A stretch of 36,694 bases of DNA from Chloroflexota bacterium. GTDB taxonomy: Bacteria; Chloroflexota; Anaerolineae; Anaerolineales; UBA4823. The stretch spans positions 1 to 36,694 of the forward strand of contig JAEWYL010000345.1 in NCBI GenBank assembly GCA_023395675.1, given 5' to 3'. A program made the translations under genes and the position numbers. This document shows positions 6,712 to 16,090 of the stretch, one piece after another; within the stretch, counting starts at the first letter, position 1, and the number at the start of each line of letters is the position of its first letter. Under the pieces are notes generated by a model, which was given only the letters and a program-made list of their open reading frames with translations, had not been told where the DNA came from and did not search any database.

Positions 6712-7767
6712 ATGGCAAAACTGGATAACTCATCACCCGGCCGGGTTGTGATCCTCAGGGCGCTTCAACTCGGCGACCTGCTCTGCGCACTGCCCGCCTG
6801 GCGCGCCCTGCGCCGGGCCCTGCCCCAGGCCCATATCACCCTGGTGGGGCTGCCCTGGGCGGCGGGCTTTGTGGAGCGCTTCAACGCCTACCTGGACAGT
6901 TTTATCGAGTTCCCGGGCGTGCCCGCCTTCCCCGAGCAGCCCGCACGCCTGCACCTCTTCCCGGCTTTTCTGGCGGAGGTCCAGCAGTGGGAGTACGACC
7001 TGGCCCTGCAGATGCAGGGCTCGGGGCTGGTGAGCAACACGCTGGTCTCGCTGTTCGGGGCGCGTGAAAGTGCGGGTTTCTTCCCGGCGGGTTTTTACCC
7101 GGGCGGACACTGCCCGGACCCCGACCGCTACCTGCAGTACCCCGAGGGCGAGCCGGAGATCCGCCGCCTCCTGCGCCTGGTGGAATTCCTGGGCTTCCCG
7201 TCCCAGGGAGAGGCGCTGGAGTTCCCCCTGCACAGGGAGGACTGGCATTCGCTGAACGCCGCGCTGGACGAGGCAGGCAGGCGGCTGCCGGCCGGGGGTT
7301 ACGCCGTGCTGCATCCGGGGGCGCGCTCCCCGGAGCGCCGCTGGCCGGTCGAGCGTTTCGCCGCCGTGGGGGACGGCCTGGCCCGCCAGGGACTGCAGGT
7401 GGTGGTCACCGGGTCCGCAGCCGAAGCCGCCCTGGCCGCGGAGCTGGCCGCCCGCATGCAGGCGCCAGCCCTGAACCTGGCCGGGCGCACCGATCTGGGC
7501 GCCCTGGCGGCCCTGCTCGGCGAGGCCCGGCTGCTGGTCTCCAACGACACCGGCCTCTCTCACCTGGCGGCCGCGCTGCGCATCCCCAGCCTGGTGCTGT
7601 TCTGCGCCTCCGATCCGAAGCGCTGGGCGCCCCTCGACCAGGACCGGCACCGCCCGGTCTTGAATGCGCTGCAGGTCTCCGCCGCCGAGGTGGGCGCGCG
7701 GGCGCTGGCCCTGCTGGACCAGGTCCCGCCCGCCCCTTCTCCCAGGGAGCTGCTCTATGCCGCCTGA
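6712..7767 (+). CDS. Family 9 glycosyltransferase (heptosyltransferase-like)
   Basis: A 351-residue GT-B enzyme. It starts with the GT9 pattern VVILRALQLGDLLCALPAWRAL. The C-terminal half carries the donor-side block GARSPERRWPVERFAAV and the family motif VSNDTGLSHLAAAL. Family members move heptose from ADP-heptose to a glycan acceptor at the inner face of the membrane. With GmhA, GmhB and HldE encoded nearby, an ADP-heptose donor is plausible, though the acceptor cannot be lipid A core unless the organism has LPS. It is the first gene of the cluster and overlaps the next by 11 bases. The Shine-Dalgarno is weak. Confidence 0.88.
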   Translation: MAKLDNSSPGRVVILRALQLGDLLCALPAWRALRRALPQAHITLVGLPWAAGFVERFNAYLDSFIEFPGVPAFPEQPARLHLFPAFLAEVQQWEYDLALQMQGSGLVSNTLVSLFGARESAGFFPAGFYPGGHCPDPDRYLQYPEGEPEIRRLLRLVEFLGFPSQGEALEFPLHREDWHSLNAALDEAGRRLPAGGYAVLHPGARSPERRWPVERFAAVGDGLARQGLQVVVTGSAAEAALAAELAARMQAPALNLAGRTDLGALAALLGEARLLVSNDTGLSHLAAALRIPSLVLFCASDPKRWAPLDQDRHRPVLNALQVSAAEVGARALALLDQVPPAPSPRELLYAA

Positions 7768-8890
7768 GCGGATCGAGAAGCCCTGGCAGGAGGCGCGCCG
7801 TATCCTGGCCGTGCGCCTGGATAATATCGGCGATATCTTCATGCTCGGGCCGGCGCTGCGGGCGCTCAAATGCGCCCTGCCTCAGGCGCGCCTGACATTG
7901 ATGTGCTCTCCTGCGGGGGCGCAGGCCGCAGAGCTGCTTCCCTGGGTAGACGATACCCTGGTCTGGCGGGCCGTCTGGCAGGATATCTCCGGGGCCCTGG
8001 CCCTGGATCCCCGCCGGGAGTTGGAACTGGTGGAAACCCTGCGCCGGGGACGCTACGACGCGGCGCTGATCTTTACCAGCTTCACACAGTCGCCCTACCC
8101 GCCGGCTTATGCCTGCTACCTGGCCGGCATCCCGCTGCGGGCCGGGCAGTCGCAGGAATTTGGGGGCGGCCTGCTCACTCACTGGTGGAAACCTCCCCCG
8201 GATGGAGGGCACCAGGTGGACCGCAATCTCGCCCTTCTGGAACGGCTGGGTTTCCCCCCGGCGGGCCGCCGGATGGAGCTGCGCCTGCCCGCCGCCGCCC
8301 GGGAGAGGGCGGAGCGCCTGCTGCAGGCCGCGGGGATCGAGCCGGGCGCGCCGTTCATCGCCCTGGCTCCCGGGGCCAGCGCCGCCGCCCGGCGCTATCC
8401 TGCCGCCCGCTTTGCCGGGGCGGCCCGGCTGCTCTCCGGTCGCACGGGCCTGCCCGTCGTGGTGCTGGGCAGCCCGCGCGAGGCGGAGCTGGCCGCGCCC
8501 TTTCTGGCGCCGGAGACCGGGGCCGCCTCGCTGGTCGGGCAGACCGGCCTGGCCGAGTCCTGCGCCATCCTCGAGCGTGCGGCCCTGGTGCTGGCAAACA
8601 ATTCGGCCTCGCTGCATATCGCCGACGCCCTCGGGCGCCCGATGGTGATCCTCTATTCCGGCGCCGAGCAGCTCACGCAGTGGGAGCCGCGCTTTGCCCC
8701 GGCCCGGCTGCTCTACCGGCCGGTGGCATGCTCGCCCTGCCACCGCTTCACCTGCCCTTACGGGCTGGAATGTCTGGATATCGCGCCCGAGGAGGTGGCG
8801 GCGAGCGCCGCCGGCCTGCTGGCCGAGGCCTCCGCCGCGGCGCTTAACACCCCAGCGACGCCGGCCGGGGGGCCGGCAGCCTCTGGATAG
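7757..8890 (+). CDS. Family 9 glycosyltransferase (heptosyltransferase-like)
   Basis: A 377-residue GT9 enzyme. The ATG at 7757 is preferred over an earlier frame start because AGGGAG (7744-7749) precedes it and the family N terminus (ILAVRLDNIGDIFMLGPALR) begins soon after. The conserved late motif is NNSASLHIADAL, with Ala where Gly is usual. A cysteine cluster follows (CSPCHRFTCPYGLEC), common in the GT9 group and seen again in the paralogue at 14972. It overlaps the upstream GT9 by 11 bases, indicating coupled translation. A short Ala/Pro/Gly-rich tail ends the protein. It probably adds a heptose or related sugar to the same glycan. Confidence 0.88.
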   Translation: MPPERIEKPWQEARRILAVRLDNIGDIFMLGPALRALKCALPQARLTLMCSPAGAQAAELLPWVDDTLVWRAVWQDISGALALDPRRELELVETLRRGRYDAALIFTSFTQSPYPPAYACYLAGIPLRAGQSQEFGGGLLTHWWKPPPDGGHQVDRNLALLERLGFPPAGRRMELRLPAAARERAERLLQAAGIEPGAPFIALAPGASAAARRYPAARFAGAARLLSGRTGLPVVVLGSPREAELAAPFLAPETGAASLVGQTGLAESCAILERAALVLANNSASLHIADALGRPMVILYSGAEQLTQWEPRFAPARLLYRPVACSPCHRFTCPYGLECLDIAPEEVAASAAGLLAEASAAALNTPATPAGGPAASG

Positions 8891-8891
8891 G

Positions 8892-9926
8892 ATGGAGATC
8901 ATGGAAAAAACCAGCTTTGGCACCCAGTTGCACCGCAAGCGCCCCCTGCGCATCCTCACCTGGCACGTGCACGGCTCTTACCTGTATTACCTGGTCCAGT
9001 CCCCGCACAGCTTCTTCCTGCCGGTCAAGGAGGGGCGCCCGGAGGGGTACGGGGGACGGGCAGGAAGTTTCCCCTGGCCCTCCAATGTCCAGGACGTGCC
9101 GGCTGAGGAGGTGAAAAACCTGGAGCTGGACCTCATCCTGTTCCAGTCTCGTAAAAACTACCTGGAGGACCAGTTTGAGATCCTGAGCGAGCAGCAGCGC
9201 TCGCTGCCGCGCATCTACCTGGAGCACGACCCGCCGCGCGAGCACCCGACCGACACCCGCCACCCGGTGGACGACCCGAATCTGCTGCTGGTGCATGTCA
9301 CCCATTTCAACCGCTTGATGTGGGACAGCGGGCGCACCCCCACCCGGGTCATCGAGCATGGGGTGGTAGTCCCCACCGGGGCGCGCTACAGCGGCGAGCT
9401 CGAGCGCGGCCTCGTGGTGGTCAACGGCATGCGCTGGCGCGGCCGGCGCCTGGGGCTGGACCTGTTTGAGCGCCTGCGCGAGCAGGTCCCCCTCGACCTG
9501 GTGGGGATGGGCTCGCATGAGCTGGGCGGCCTGGGGGAGGTCCCCAACACGGAGCTTGCCGCCTTCGAGGCCCGCTACCGCTTCTTCTTCAACCCCATCC
9601 GCTATACCAGCCTGGGGCTGGCGGTCTGCGAGGCCATGATGATCGGGATGCCCATTATCGGGCTGGCGACCACGGAAATGGCGACGGTGGTGGAGAACGG
9701 CGTCTCCGGGTACGTGGACACCGACCCCGGGCGGCTGGTGGAGGTTATGCAGGCCCTGTTAAAAGACCCCGCCGAGGCCCGGCGGTTGGGCGCAGGCGCC
9801 CGCCGGCGCGCGCTCGAGCGTTTCAATATCGAGCGCTTCATCCAGGATTGGGAGGCTGCCTTTACCCAGGTCGCCGCGCACCCGCCCACAAAGGCTGCCC
9901 CCACGCTGGCTGCTGCGGCGCGTTAG
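8892..9926 (+). CDS. Family 4-type glycosyltransferase
   Basis: About 344 residues. The N-terminal half begins RILTWHVHGSYLYYL, the first Rossmann strand of a GT-B fold. The C-terminal half has FNPIRYTSLGLAVCEAMMIG, matching the E-x7-E donor-binding region of GT4 enzymes, and IIGLATTEMATVVENGVSGY. Sugar donor and acceptor are unknown. Two in-frame ATGs (8892 and 8901) are possible; the second follows GGAG closely. The gene begins right after the preceding stop and is followed 14 bases later by the GT-GmhA fusion, so it is part of the same operon. Confidence 0.8.
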   Translation: MEIMEKTSFGTQLHRKRPLRILTWHVHGSYLYYLVQSPHSFFLPVKEGRPEGYGGRAGSFPWPSNVQDVPAEEVKNLELDLILFQSRKNYLEDQFEILSEQQRSLPRIYLEHDPPREHPTDTRHPVDDPNLLLVHVTHFNRLMWDSGRTPTRVIEHGVVVPTGARYSGELERGLVVVNGMRWRGRRLGLDLFERLREQVPLDLVGMGSHELGGLGEVPNTELAAFEARYRFFFNPIRYTSLGLAVCEAMMIGMPIIGLATTEMATVVENGVSGYVDTDPGRLVEVMQALLKDPAEARRLGAGARRRALERFNIERFIQDWEAAFTQVAAHPPTKAAPTLAAAAR

Positions 9927-9940
9927 GAGGTTTTTGTTTC

Positions 9941-11923
9941 ATGCCGAAGAAGATTGCTCTCATTAGCGACCATGCCTCACCCCTGGCCGATCTTGGCAGT
10001 GTAGACAGCGGCGGGCAGAACGTCTACGTCGCTCAGGTAGCCAGGCAGCTGGCGGCCGCGGGGTACCGGGTGGATATTTTCACCCGCCGGGACCACAACG
10101 CCCTGCCGGAGATCCTCGAGTGGCTGGACGGCGTGCGCATCATCCACGTTCCGGCCGGCCCGGCCGAGTTCGTGCCCAAGGAAGAGCTGCTGGCCCATAT
10201 GCAGGCTTTTACGGACTATACCATCCAGTTCTGCTCGCGCCAGTCGGTGCCCTACGACCTGGTGCACGCCAATTTCTGGCTCTCGGGCATGGTGGCGGTG
10301 GATGTCAAGCGCGCCCTGGGCATCCCCTTTGTGATCACCTTTCACGCCCTCGGGCGCGTGCGCCGCCAGCACCAGGGCAAGGCGGACGGCTTCCCGGAAG
10401 AGCGTTTTCAGCTGGAGGAGCGCATCGTAGCGGAGGCGGACGCCATCATTGCCGAGTGCCCCCAGGACCAGGAAGACCTGATCCGGCTCTATCACGCCGG
10501 CCCCGAGCGGATCACCATCATCCCCTGCGGCTTTGACCCGGACGAGCTCTGGCCCCTGGACAAGACCCTCTCCCGCCAGGCCCTGCACCTGCCCCGCGAG
10601 GAGTTCCTGATCCTGCAGCTCGGGCGCATGGTCCCCCGCAAAGGGGTGGAGACGGTGGTGCGCGGCCTGGCCCGCCTGGTGAAGGAACACCAGGTCCCGG
10701 CCCGCCTGCTGGTGGTGGGCGGGTCCTCGGAGAACCCCGACCCCCGCTACACGCCCGAGATCGAGCGCCTGCAGGCTGTCGCCCGGGAGGAGGGGATAGA
10801 CGACCGGGTGCTGTTCGTGGGCCGGCGCGGGCGGGAAGCGCTCAAGCATTATTACAGCGCGGTGGACGTGTTCGTCTCGGTGCCCTGGTACGAGCCTTTC
10901 GGGATCACCCCGGTGGAGGCCATGGCCTGCGGCACGCCGGTCATCGGCTCGAATGTGGGCGGGATTAAGTCCACCGTGGTGGACGGCGAGACGGGCTTCC
11001 TGATCCCGCCGAAAGACCCCGGGCGCCTGGCGGAGAAGCTGGCCTATCTCTACCACCACCCTGAGAAGCTGCGGGAGCTCGGCGAGCAGGCCGTCTGCCG
11101 GGCGAACAGGCACTACACCTGGGGTAAAGTGGGCGCGCTGATCGCGGAGCTGTACGGCCGGGTGGCCCGCGTCGAAAAGGCCCGGCCCCAGGGCTTGAAG
11201 CAGGCGGACCCGGCTGAAACGGTGCTGCGCGGCTTCGATCAGGCCCTGCAGGCGCTGAAAAAATCGCGCCGGGTGCTCAGCGAGCCCATCCTGGCCGCAG
11301 CTCAGGCCATGGTCGCGTGCCTCTCCGAGGGGGGCAAGGTGCTGGTCTGCGGGAACGGCGGCAGCGCAGCCGACGCCCAGCATTTCGCGGCGGAGTTCGT
11401 GGGACGTTTCAAGTACGCCGAGCGCAAGGCGCTGCCGGTGCTGGCGCTCAACGCCGACAGCGCCTTTCTGACCGCCTGGGCCAACGACGTGAGCTACGAC
11501 AAGGTCTTCGCCCGCCAGGTGGAGGCATTCGGGCAGCCGGGCGACCTGCTGCTCGCCATCAGCACCAGCGGGCGTTCCCGCAACCTGGTGGAGGCCTTCG
11601 CTGCCGCCCGGCAGCGCGGCCTCACCTGCCTGGCGCTGCTGGGCGGCGACGGGGGTGAGCTGCTCTCGCTGAGCGATCTTTCGATCGTCATCCCGGTCTC
11701 TAACACGGCCCGTATTCAGGAAGTGCAGATCCTGGCGCTGCACCTGCTGTGCGACCTGGTGGAAGAGCATTTCCTGCCGGAGGGCTCGCTTTCCGAGACC
11801 TTTATGCAGCGAGAACCGCTCCAGGCTTCAGCAGCCTCCCAGTCCCATTGGGACCTGGAGCCGGTGCGGGTGGCCCTGGATGATGACTCGCAGTTCCCCG
11901 ACCGGCCCTACCGGGGCCTGTGA
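9941..11923 (+). CDS. gmhA: Fusion of GT4 glycosyltransferase and sedoheptulose-7-phosphate isomerase (GmhA)
   Basis: 660 residues in two parts. Residues 1 to about 415 are a GT4 enzyme like sucrose-phosphate synthase or MshA: GSVDSGGQNVYVAQVARQLA near the start, FHALGRVRRQHQG, and EPFGITPVEAMACGTPVIGS. Residues about 425-625 are a full SIS-fold GmhA, with GNGGSAADAQHFAAEFVGRF, ISTSGRSRNLVEAF and the closing IQEVQILALHLLCDLVEEHF. GmhA converts sedoheptulose 7-phosphate to D-glycero-D-manno-heptose 7-phosphate, the first step to ADP-heptose. The start at 9941 follows AGGAGG (9925-9930). Joining the first heptose step to a transferase in one chain is unusual; no stop or frameshift separates them. 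The last ~35 residues are unassigned. Confidence 0.9.
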   Translation: MPKKIALISDHASPLADLGSVDSGGQNVYVAQVARQLAAAGYRVDIFTRRDHNALPEILEWLDGVRIIHVPAGPAEFVPKEELLAHMQAFTDYTIQFCSRQSVPYDLVHANFWLSGMVAVDVKRALGIPFVITFHALGRVRRQHQGKADGFPEERFQLEERIVAEADAIIAECPQDQEDLIRLYHAGPERITIIPCGFDPDELWPLDKTLSRQALHLPREEFLILQLGRMVPRKGVETVVRGLARLVKEHQVPARLLVVGGSSENPDPRYTPEIERLQAVAREEGIDDRVLFVGRRGREALKHYYSAVDVFVSVPWYEPFGITPVEAMACGTPVIGSNVGGIKSTVVDGETGFLIPPKDPGRLAEKLAYLYHHPEKLRELGEQAVCRANRHYTWGKVGALIAELYGRVARVEKARPQGLKQADPAETVLRGFDQALQALKKSRRVLSEPILAAAQAMVACLSEGGKVLVCGNGGSAADAQHFAAEFVGRFKYAERKALPVLALNADSAFLTAWANDVSYDKVFARQVEAFGQPGDLLLAISTSGRSRNLVEAFAAARQRGLTCLALLGGDGGELLSLSDLSIVIPVSNTARIQEVQILALHLLCDLVEEHFLPEGSLSETFMQREPLQASAASQSHWDLEPVRVALDDDSQFPDRPYRGL

Positions 11924-11985
11924 GGGTTGGCGTTCCGGACGCAGCTTATGGGTAAGAATAATCGCATCTTTGGAGGGAAAGCGGA

Positions 11986-12708
11986 ATGGAAACGGTAGAA
12001 GGAAAAGTGGTACTGGTGACCGGCGGGGGGCGCGGCCTGGGGGAGGCCGTCTGCACCGTCCTGTACGAGCGCGGGGCGGTTGTGGTCCCGGCGGACCTGC
12101 GCGAGGACCTGGCGCTGCAGTGCGCCAGCAAATTGAACGGGAACGGGCGCGTCCTTCCGGTCTGCCTGGACGTGACCGACCCGGGGCAGGCCGAAGCGGT
12201 CATCGCCCAGGTGGTGGAGCGCTACGGGCGGCTGGACGTGCTGATCAACAACGCCGGGACCGATAAAACCCTGCCGGTGGAGGAGCTCTCGGTGGAGGAC
12301 TGGAACCGGGTGCTGGACGTGAACCTGAGCGGGCCCTTTCTGATGTCGAAGTTCGCCTTCCCGGTCATGAAGGCGCAGGGCGGCGGGCATATCGTCAATA
12401 TCGCTTCCACCGCGGCCCGGCGCGCCTGGGCCAACGCCTCGGCGTACCATGCCAGCAAATGGGGCCTGATGGGCCTGAGCCACGCCCTGCACGTGGAGGG
12501 CCGCCCGCACAATATCAAGGTGACCGCCCTCATCGCCGGCGGGATGCGCACCCCCTTCCTGCTGGACCGCTTCCCGGATATCCCCCTGGAGAACCTGCAG
12601 GACCCGCGCAACGTGGCGGAGACGATCGCCTTCCTGCTCACCCAGCCGGCGGACTGCGTCATCCCCGAGGTGATGGTCATCCCCATGCGGGAGACCTCCT
12701 GGCCTTAA
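11986..12708 (+). CDS. Classical short-chain dehydrogenase/reductase
   Basis: A 240-residue Rossmann oxidoreductase. It has VLVTGGGRGLGEAV for NAD(P) binding, NNAG, and the catalytic YHASK with serine upstream in IASTAAR. The length and motifs are of the classical FabG-like type, not the extended SDR type of the heptose epimerase HldD, so it should not be called that. It sits between GmhA and GmhB, so a sugar-modifying redox step is possible. GGAGGG (11972-11977) is well placed before the ATG. The substrate cannot be told from sequence. Confidence 0.85.
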   Translation: METVEGKVVLVTGGGRGLGEAVCTVLYERGAVVVPADLREDLALQCASKLNGNGRVLPVCLDVTDPGQAEAVIAQVVERYGRLDVLINNAGTDKTLPVEELSVEDWNRVLDVNLSGPFLMSKFAFPVMKAQGGGHIVNIASTAARRAWANASAYHASKWGLMGLSHALHVEGRPHNIKVTALIAGGMRTPFLLDRFPDIPLENLQDPRNVAETIAFLLTQPADCVIPEVMVIPMRETSWP

Positions 12709-12789
12709 TGCCCGGCTGAGACTTGAGTGTGAGGGGATGGAGGCAGTTTCAGCGCAGGCTGGAGGATTTCAGGACAGGTACTGGTTAAT

Positions 12790-13374
12790 ATGCCCGAGCG
12801 AGCGCTCTTTCTGGATAAAGACGGCACCCTGGTCGAGAACGTGCCTTATAACGTGGACCCGGAGCAGATCCGGCTGGCTGCCGGGGCGCTGGAGGGGCTG
12901 CAGCTGCTCCACGCGGCCGGTTACAGGCTGTTCGTGGTCTCCAACCAGTCCGGGGTGGCGCGCGGCCTCTTCCCGGAACGGTCCCTGGGCGCGGTGGAGG
13001 CGCGCCTGCGCGGCCTGCTGGGCGAGGCCGGCCTGCCCCTGGCCGGCTTCTATTACTGCCCGCACCATCCCGAGGGGGTGGTCGCGTCCTACGCCCTCGA
13101 CTGCGCCTGCCGCAAGCCCCGCCCGGGGATGATCCTGCAGGCGGGGCGCGAGCACGGGCTGGACCTGACCGCTTCCTGGATGGTGGGGGACATTTTGGAC
13201 GATATCGAAGCCGGGCGGCGGGCGGGCTGCCGTACGGTTCTGGTGGATAACGGGGGGGAGACCGAGTGGCGCATGTCGCCGCTGCGCTGCCCTCACCTGA
13301 CGGTGGATACCCTGCACGCTGCAGCCCGGGCGATCCTGGCCGGCGAGGCAGCCGGGCGGCGGCCTGCGGATTAG
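12790..13374 (+). CDS. gmhB: D-glycero-D-manno-heptose 1,7-bisphosphate phosphatase
   Basis: A 194-residue HAD phosphatase of GmhB type. The nucleophile motif is FLDKDGTL (D9, D11), with SNQSG as motif II and KPRPGM and GDILDD as later motifs. The zinc-binding insertion typical of GmhB is present as CPHHPEG and CACRKP. It removes the 1-phosphate from heptose 1,7-bisphosphate before adenylylation by HldE. Gene order here (GmhA fusion, SDR, GmhB, HldE) supports the pathway. The Shine-Dalgarno before the ATG is weak. Confidence 0.92.
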   Translation: MPERALFLDKDGTLVENVPYNVDPEQIRLAAGALEGLQLLHAAGYRLFVVSNQSGVARGLFPERSLGAVEARLRGLLGEAGLPLAGFYYCPHHPEGVVASYALDCACRKPRPGMILQAGREHGLDLTASWMVGDILDDIEAGRRAGCRTVLVDNGGETEWRMSPLRCPHLTVDTLHAAARAILAGEAAGRRPAD

Positions 13375-13461
13375 GCGAGTAGATGCCGGCACGATGCTGG
13401 GGGGCTCGCACAGCCGGTTGCCGGTTTTTATAGGTAGGTTCTTACAGGTAGGAGAGCTAGC

Positions 13462-14970
13462 TTGGATCAAACGAATCTGTTTCATATCATCGACCGCTTT
13501 GCCGGCTTAAGGGTGCTGGTGATCGGCGAAGCCATGCTCGATGTTTATCACAAAGGCAAGACCGAGCGCCTGTGCCGCGAGGCCCCGGTGCCGGTGGTGG
13601 CCCTGAACGAGAGCCTGTACGTGCCGGGCGGGGCCGCCAACTGCGCGGTAAACGTAGCCAGCCTGGGGGCTGAGGCGGTTTTTCTGTCTGTGGTGGGAGA
13701 CGACCTGGAGGGGACCATCCTGCGCCGGGCGCTGGAGGAACGGGGGGTGAGCACGGGACGGGTGCTGCCCGCCGCGTCCCGCCGCACCCTGGTGAAAAGC
13801 CGGGTGCTGGCCGCCTCGCAGATGCTGCTGCGCTTCGACCAGGGCAGCGTGGAGCCGCTGGACGCCGGGATGGAAGAGACCCTGATCGAAAATCTGGTCG
13901 AGCTGTATCCCGAATGCGACGCGGTGATCCTCTCCGATTACGGCTACGGGATCTTCACCCCGCGTTTGCTGGAGGTGCTGGCCCGCTTCCAGGTTGCGGA
14001 TGAGAAGATCTTTGTCGCCGACTCGAAAAACCTGAAGCTCTTTCGCCCGCTGCAGGTCACGGCGGTGAAGCCCAACTTCTCGGAGGCGGTGCATATGCTG
14101 GGCCTGGACCCGGCGCGAGAGGGGGAGGAGCGCGCCGGGCTGATCGCCGCCCACGGGCAGGAGATCCTGCGCCTGACCGGCGCGCAGGTGGCCGCGGTCA
14201 CGCTGGATACCGAGGGCGCGCTGGTCTTCGAGCGGGACTGCAGCCCCTACCGCACCTATGCCCGACCTGCGCCGCACTCGCAGGCGGCCGGGGCGGGGGA
14301 TACCTTTGTGGCCGCCCTGGCCCTGTCCCTGGCGTCCGGGGCCTACACCCACACCGCCTCCGAACTGGCCTCCGCCGCCGCCTCCATCGTGGTCGGCAAG
14401 GACAACACCGCCGCCTGCTACGTGGACGAGCTGCGGGCCCACTTCTTTACCGATGAGAAATATATCAGCGACGCTTTCGGCCTGGCGGCACGCTTTTCCG
14501 CTTACCGCCAGAAAGGGCTGCGCGTGGTCTTCACCAACGGCTGTTTTGATATCCTGCACCGGGGCCATATCACCTACCTGAACAAGGCCAAATCCCTGGG
14601 GGATATCCTGGTGGTCGGGATCAACGCCGACGCCAGCGTGCGCCGCCTGAAGGGCTCCGGGCGCCCGATCAACTCCCTGGAGGACCGCGTGCAGGTGCTG
14701 GCTGCCCTGAGCTGTATTGACCATATCATCGCCTTCGAGGCCGACACCCCGCACGACCTGATCCGCCTGGTGCAGCCGGATGTCTTTGTCAAGGGCGGTG
14801 ATTACCGCCGGGAGACCCTTCCGGAGGCCCCCCTGGTGGAGCAGCTCGGCGGCGAGGTGGTGATCCTCCCCTACCTGGAGGACCGCTCGACCACCAGCAT
14901 CATCGAGCGCATCCGCCACGTCTATACCTGGCCCTCCGAGGAGAGGCTGCGGCGCGTGGAGAAGAAATAA
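13462..14970 (+). CDS. hldE: Bifunctional heptose 7-phosphate kinase / heptose 1-phosphate adenylyltransferase
   Basis: A full-length two-domain HldE of 502 residues. The N-terminal PfkB-type kinase has GGAANCAVNVASLGA and the catalytic GAGDTF (D280). The C-terminal nucleotidyltransferase begins VVFTNGCFDILHRGH (H366) and ends with RSTTSIIERI. It phosphorylates heptose 7-phosphate at O-1 and later makes ADP-heptose. Translation probably begins at a TTG at 13462, preceded by AGGAG (13450-13454) at 7 bases, and this gives the expected family N terminus. The next gene follows after one base. ADP-heptose made here would feed the GT9 enzymes. Confidence 0.93.
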   Translation: MDQTNLFHIIDRFAGLRVLVIGEAMLDVYHKGKTERLCREAPVPVVALNESLYVPGGAANCAVNVASLGAEAVFLSVVGDDLEGTILRRALEERGVSTGRVLPAASRRTLVKSRVLAASQMLLRFDQGSVEPLDAGMEETLIENLVELYPECDAVILSDYGYGIFTPRLLEVLARFQVADEKIFVADSKNLKLFRPLQVTAVKPNFSEAVHMLGLDPAREGEERAGLIAAHGQEILRLTGAQVAAVTLDTEGALVFERDCSPYRTYARPAPHSQAAGAGDTFVAALALSLASGAYTHTASELASAAASIVVGKDNTAACYVDELRAHFFTDEKYISDAFGLAARFSAYRQKGLRVVFTNGCFDILHRGHITYLNKAKSLGDILVVGINADASVRRLKGSGRPINSLEDRVQVLAALSCIDHIIAFEADTPHDLIRLVQPDVFVKGGDYRRETLPEAPLVEQLGGEVVILPYLEDRSTTSIIERIRHVYTWPSEERLRRVEKK

Positions 14971-14971
14971 G

Positions 14972-16090
14972 ATGCCCCTGGACCCTGCCTGGACCGGCGC
15001 GCGCAGGCTCCTCTGCCTCCGCCTGGATAACCTGGGGGATGTCCTGATGACCACGCCGGCCATCCGGGCGCTGAAAGAATCCATCCCGGGGGTGCAGCTT
15101 ACCCTGCTCACCTCGCCCTCGGGCGCCGCGCTGGGCCCGCTGCTCCCGGATATTGACGGCCTGATCGAGTACGAGGCGCCCTGGGTCAAGGCCACCCCCC
15201 CGCGCCGCGACAGCCGCCCCGAATTCGGCATGGCGGCCCAACTGCAGCAGGCCGGCTTCGATGCAGCCGTGATCTTCACCGTTTTCAGCCAGAACCCGCT
15301 GCCCGCCGCTTTTCTCACCTATCTGGCGGGCATCCCGCTGCGCCTGGCTTACTGCCGCGAAAACCCCTACCAGCTCCTGACCCACTGGGCGCCGGAGCCG
15401 GACCGGGAGGGGGAGATCCGGCACGAGGTGCAGCGCCAATTGGACCTGGTGGGGACCATCGGCGCCCGGACGGTGGACGACCGCCTTTCCCTGCGCCTGC
15501 CCGCCGGGGCCCTGCGCCGGGCGCGGGCGCGCCTGCTGGAGTTGGGGCTGGACTGCGAGCGTCCCTGGGCCCTCATCCACCCGGGCGCGACCGCCCCCTC
15601 CCGGCGCTACCCGCCGGAGAGCTTCGCCCGCGCCGCCGCCTGCCTGGCACAGGAGGGGGTGCAGCTGGTCTTCTCGGGCGGGGCCTCCGAACGCGAGCTG
15701 GTCGAGGCCATCCGCGCCGCCGGCGGCTACCCCTCCTTCTCGCTGGCGGGAGCGCTCGAGCTGGCGGAGTTCGCGGCCCTGGTCTCCCTGGCGCCGGTGC
15801 TCGTCGCCAACAACAGCGGCCCGGCCCATATCGCCGCCGCGGTGGGAACGCCGGTGGTGGACCTGTACGCCCTGACCAACCCCCAGCACACCCCCTGGCG
15901 CGTGCCGCAGCGCGTGTTGAGCTACGACGTGCCCTGCAAGAACTGCTACCGCAGCGTCTGCCCGCTGGGCCACCACGACTGCCTGCGCCGGGTCGCCCCG
16001 GAGCAGGTGGCGCAGGCCGCCCTGGAGCTGCTGGGCGAGCAGGGCGCAGCCCGCCTGACCCTGGTCAGCCGAGGAAGGGAGCCGGCATGA
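14972..16090 (+). CDS. Family 9 glycosyltransferase (heptosyltransferase-like)
   Basis: A 372-residue GT9 enzyme with LLCLRLDNLGDVLMTTPAIR at the N terminus, HPGATAPSRRYPPESFA in the donor half and NNSGPAHIAAAVGTP as the hallmark motif. A Cys cluster (CKNCYRSVCPLGHHDC) near the C terminus is shared with the GT9 at 7757. It lies directly after hldE and overlaps the next GT2 gene by 4 bases, so it is very likely a true ADP-heptose user. The acceptor is unknown. Confidence 0.9.
   Translation: MPLDPAWTGARRLLCLRLDNLGDVLMTTPAIRALKESIPGVQLTLLTSPSGAALGPLLPDIDGLIEYEAPWVKATPPRRDSRPEFGMAAQLQQAGFDAAVIFTVFSQNPLPAAFLTYLAGIPLRLAYCRENPYQLLTHWAPEPDREGEIRHEVQRQLDLVGTIGARTVDDRLSLRLPAGALRRARARLLELGLDCERPWALIHPGATAPSRRYPPESFARAAACLAQEGVQLVFSGGASERELVEAIRAAGGYPSFSLAGALELAEFAALVSLAPVLVANNSGPAHIAAAVGTPVVDLYALTNPQHTPWRVPQRVLSYDVPCKNCYRSVCPLGHHDCLRRVAPEQVAQAALELLGEQGAARLTLVSRGREPA

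Noticed and set aside
11986..12708. SDR as the heptose epimerase HldD
   Set aside because: It is a classical FabG-like SDR of 240 residues, not an extended SDR with the HldD-type N terminus.
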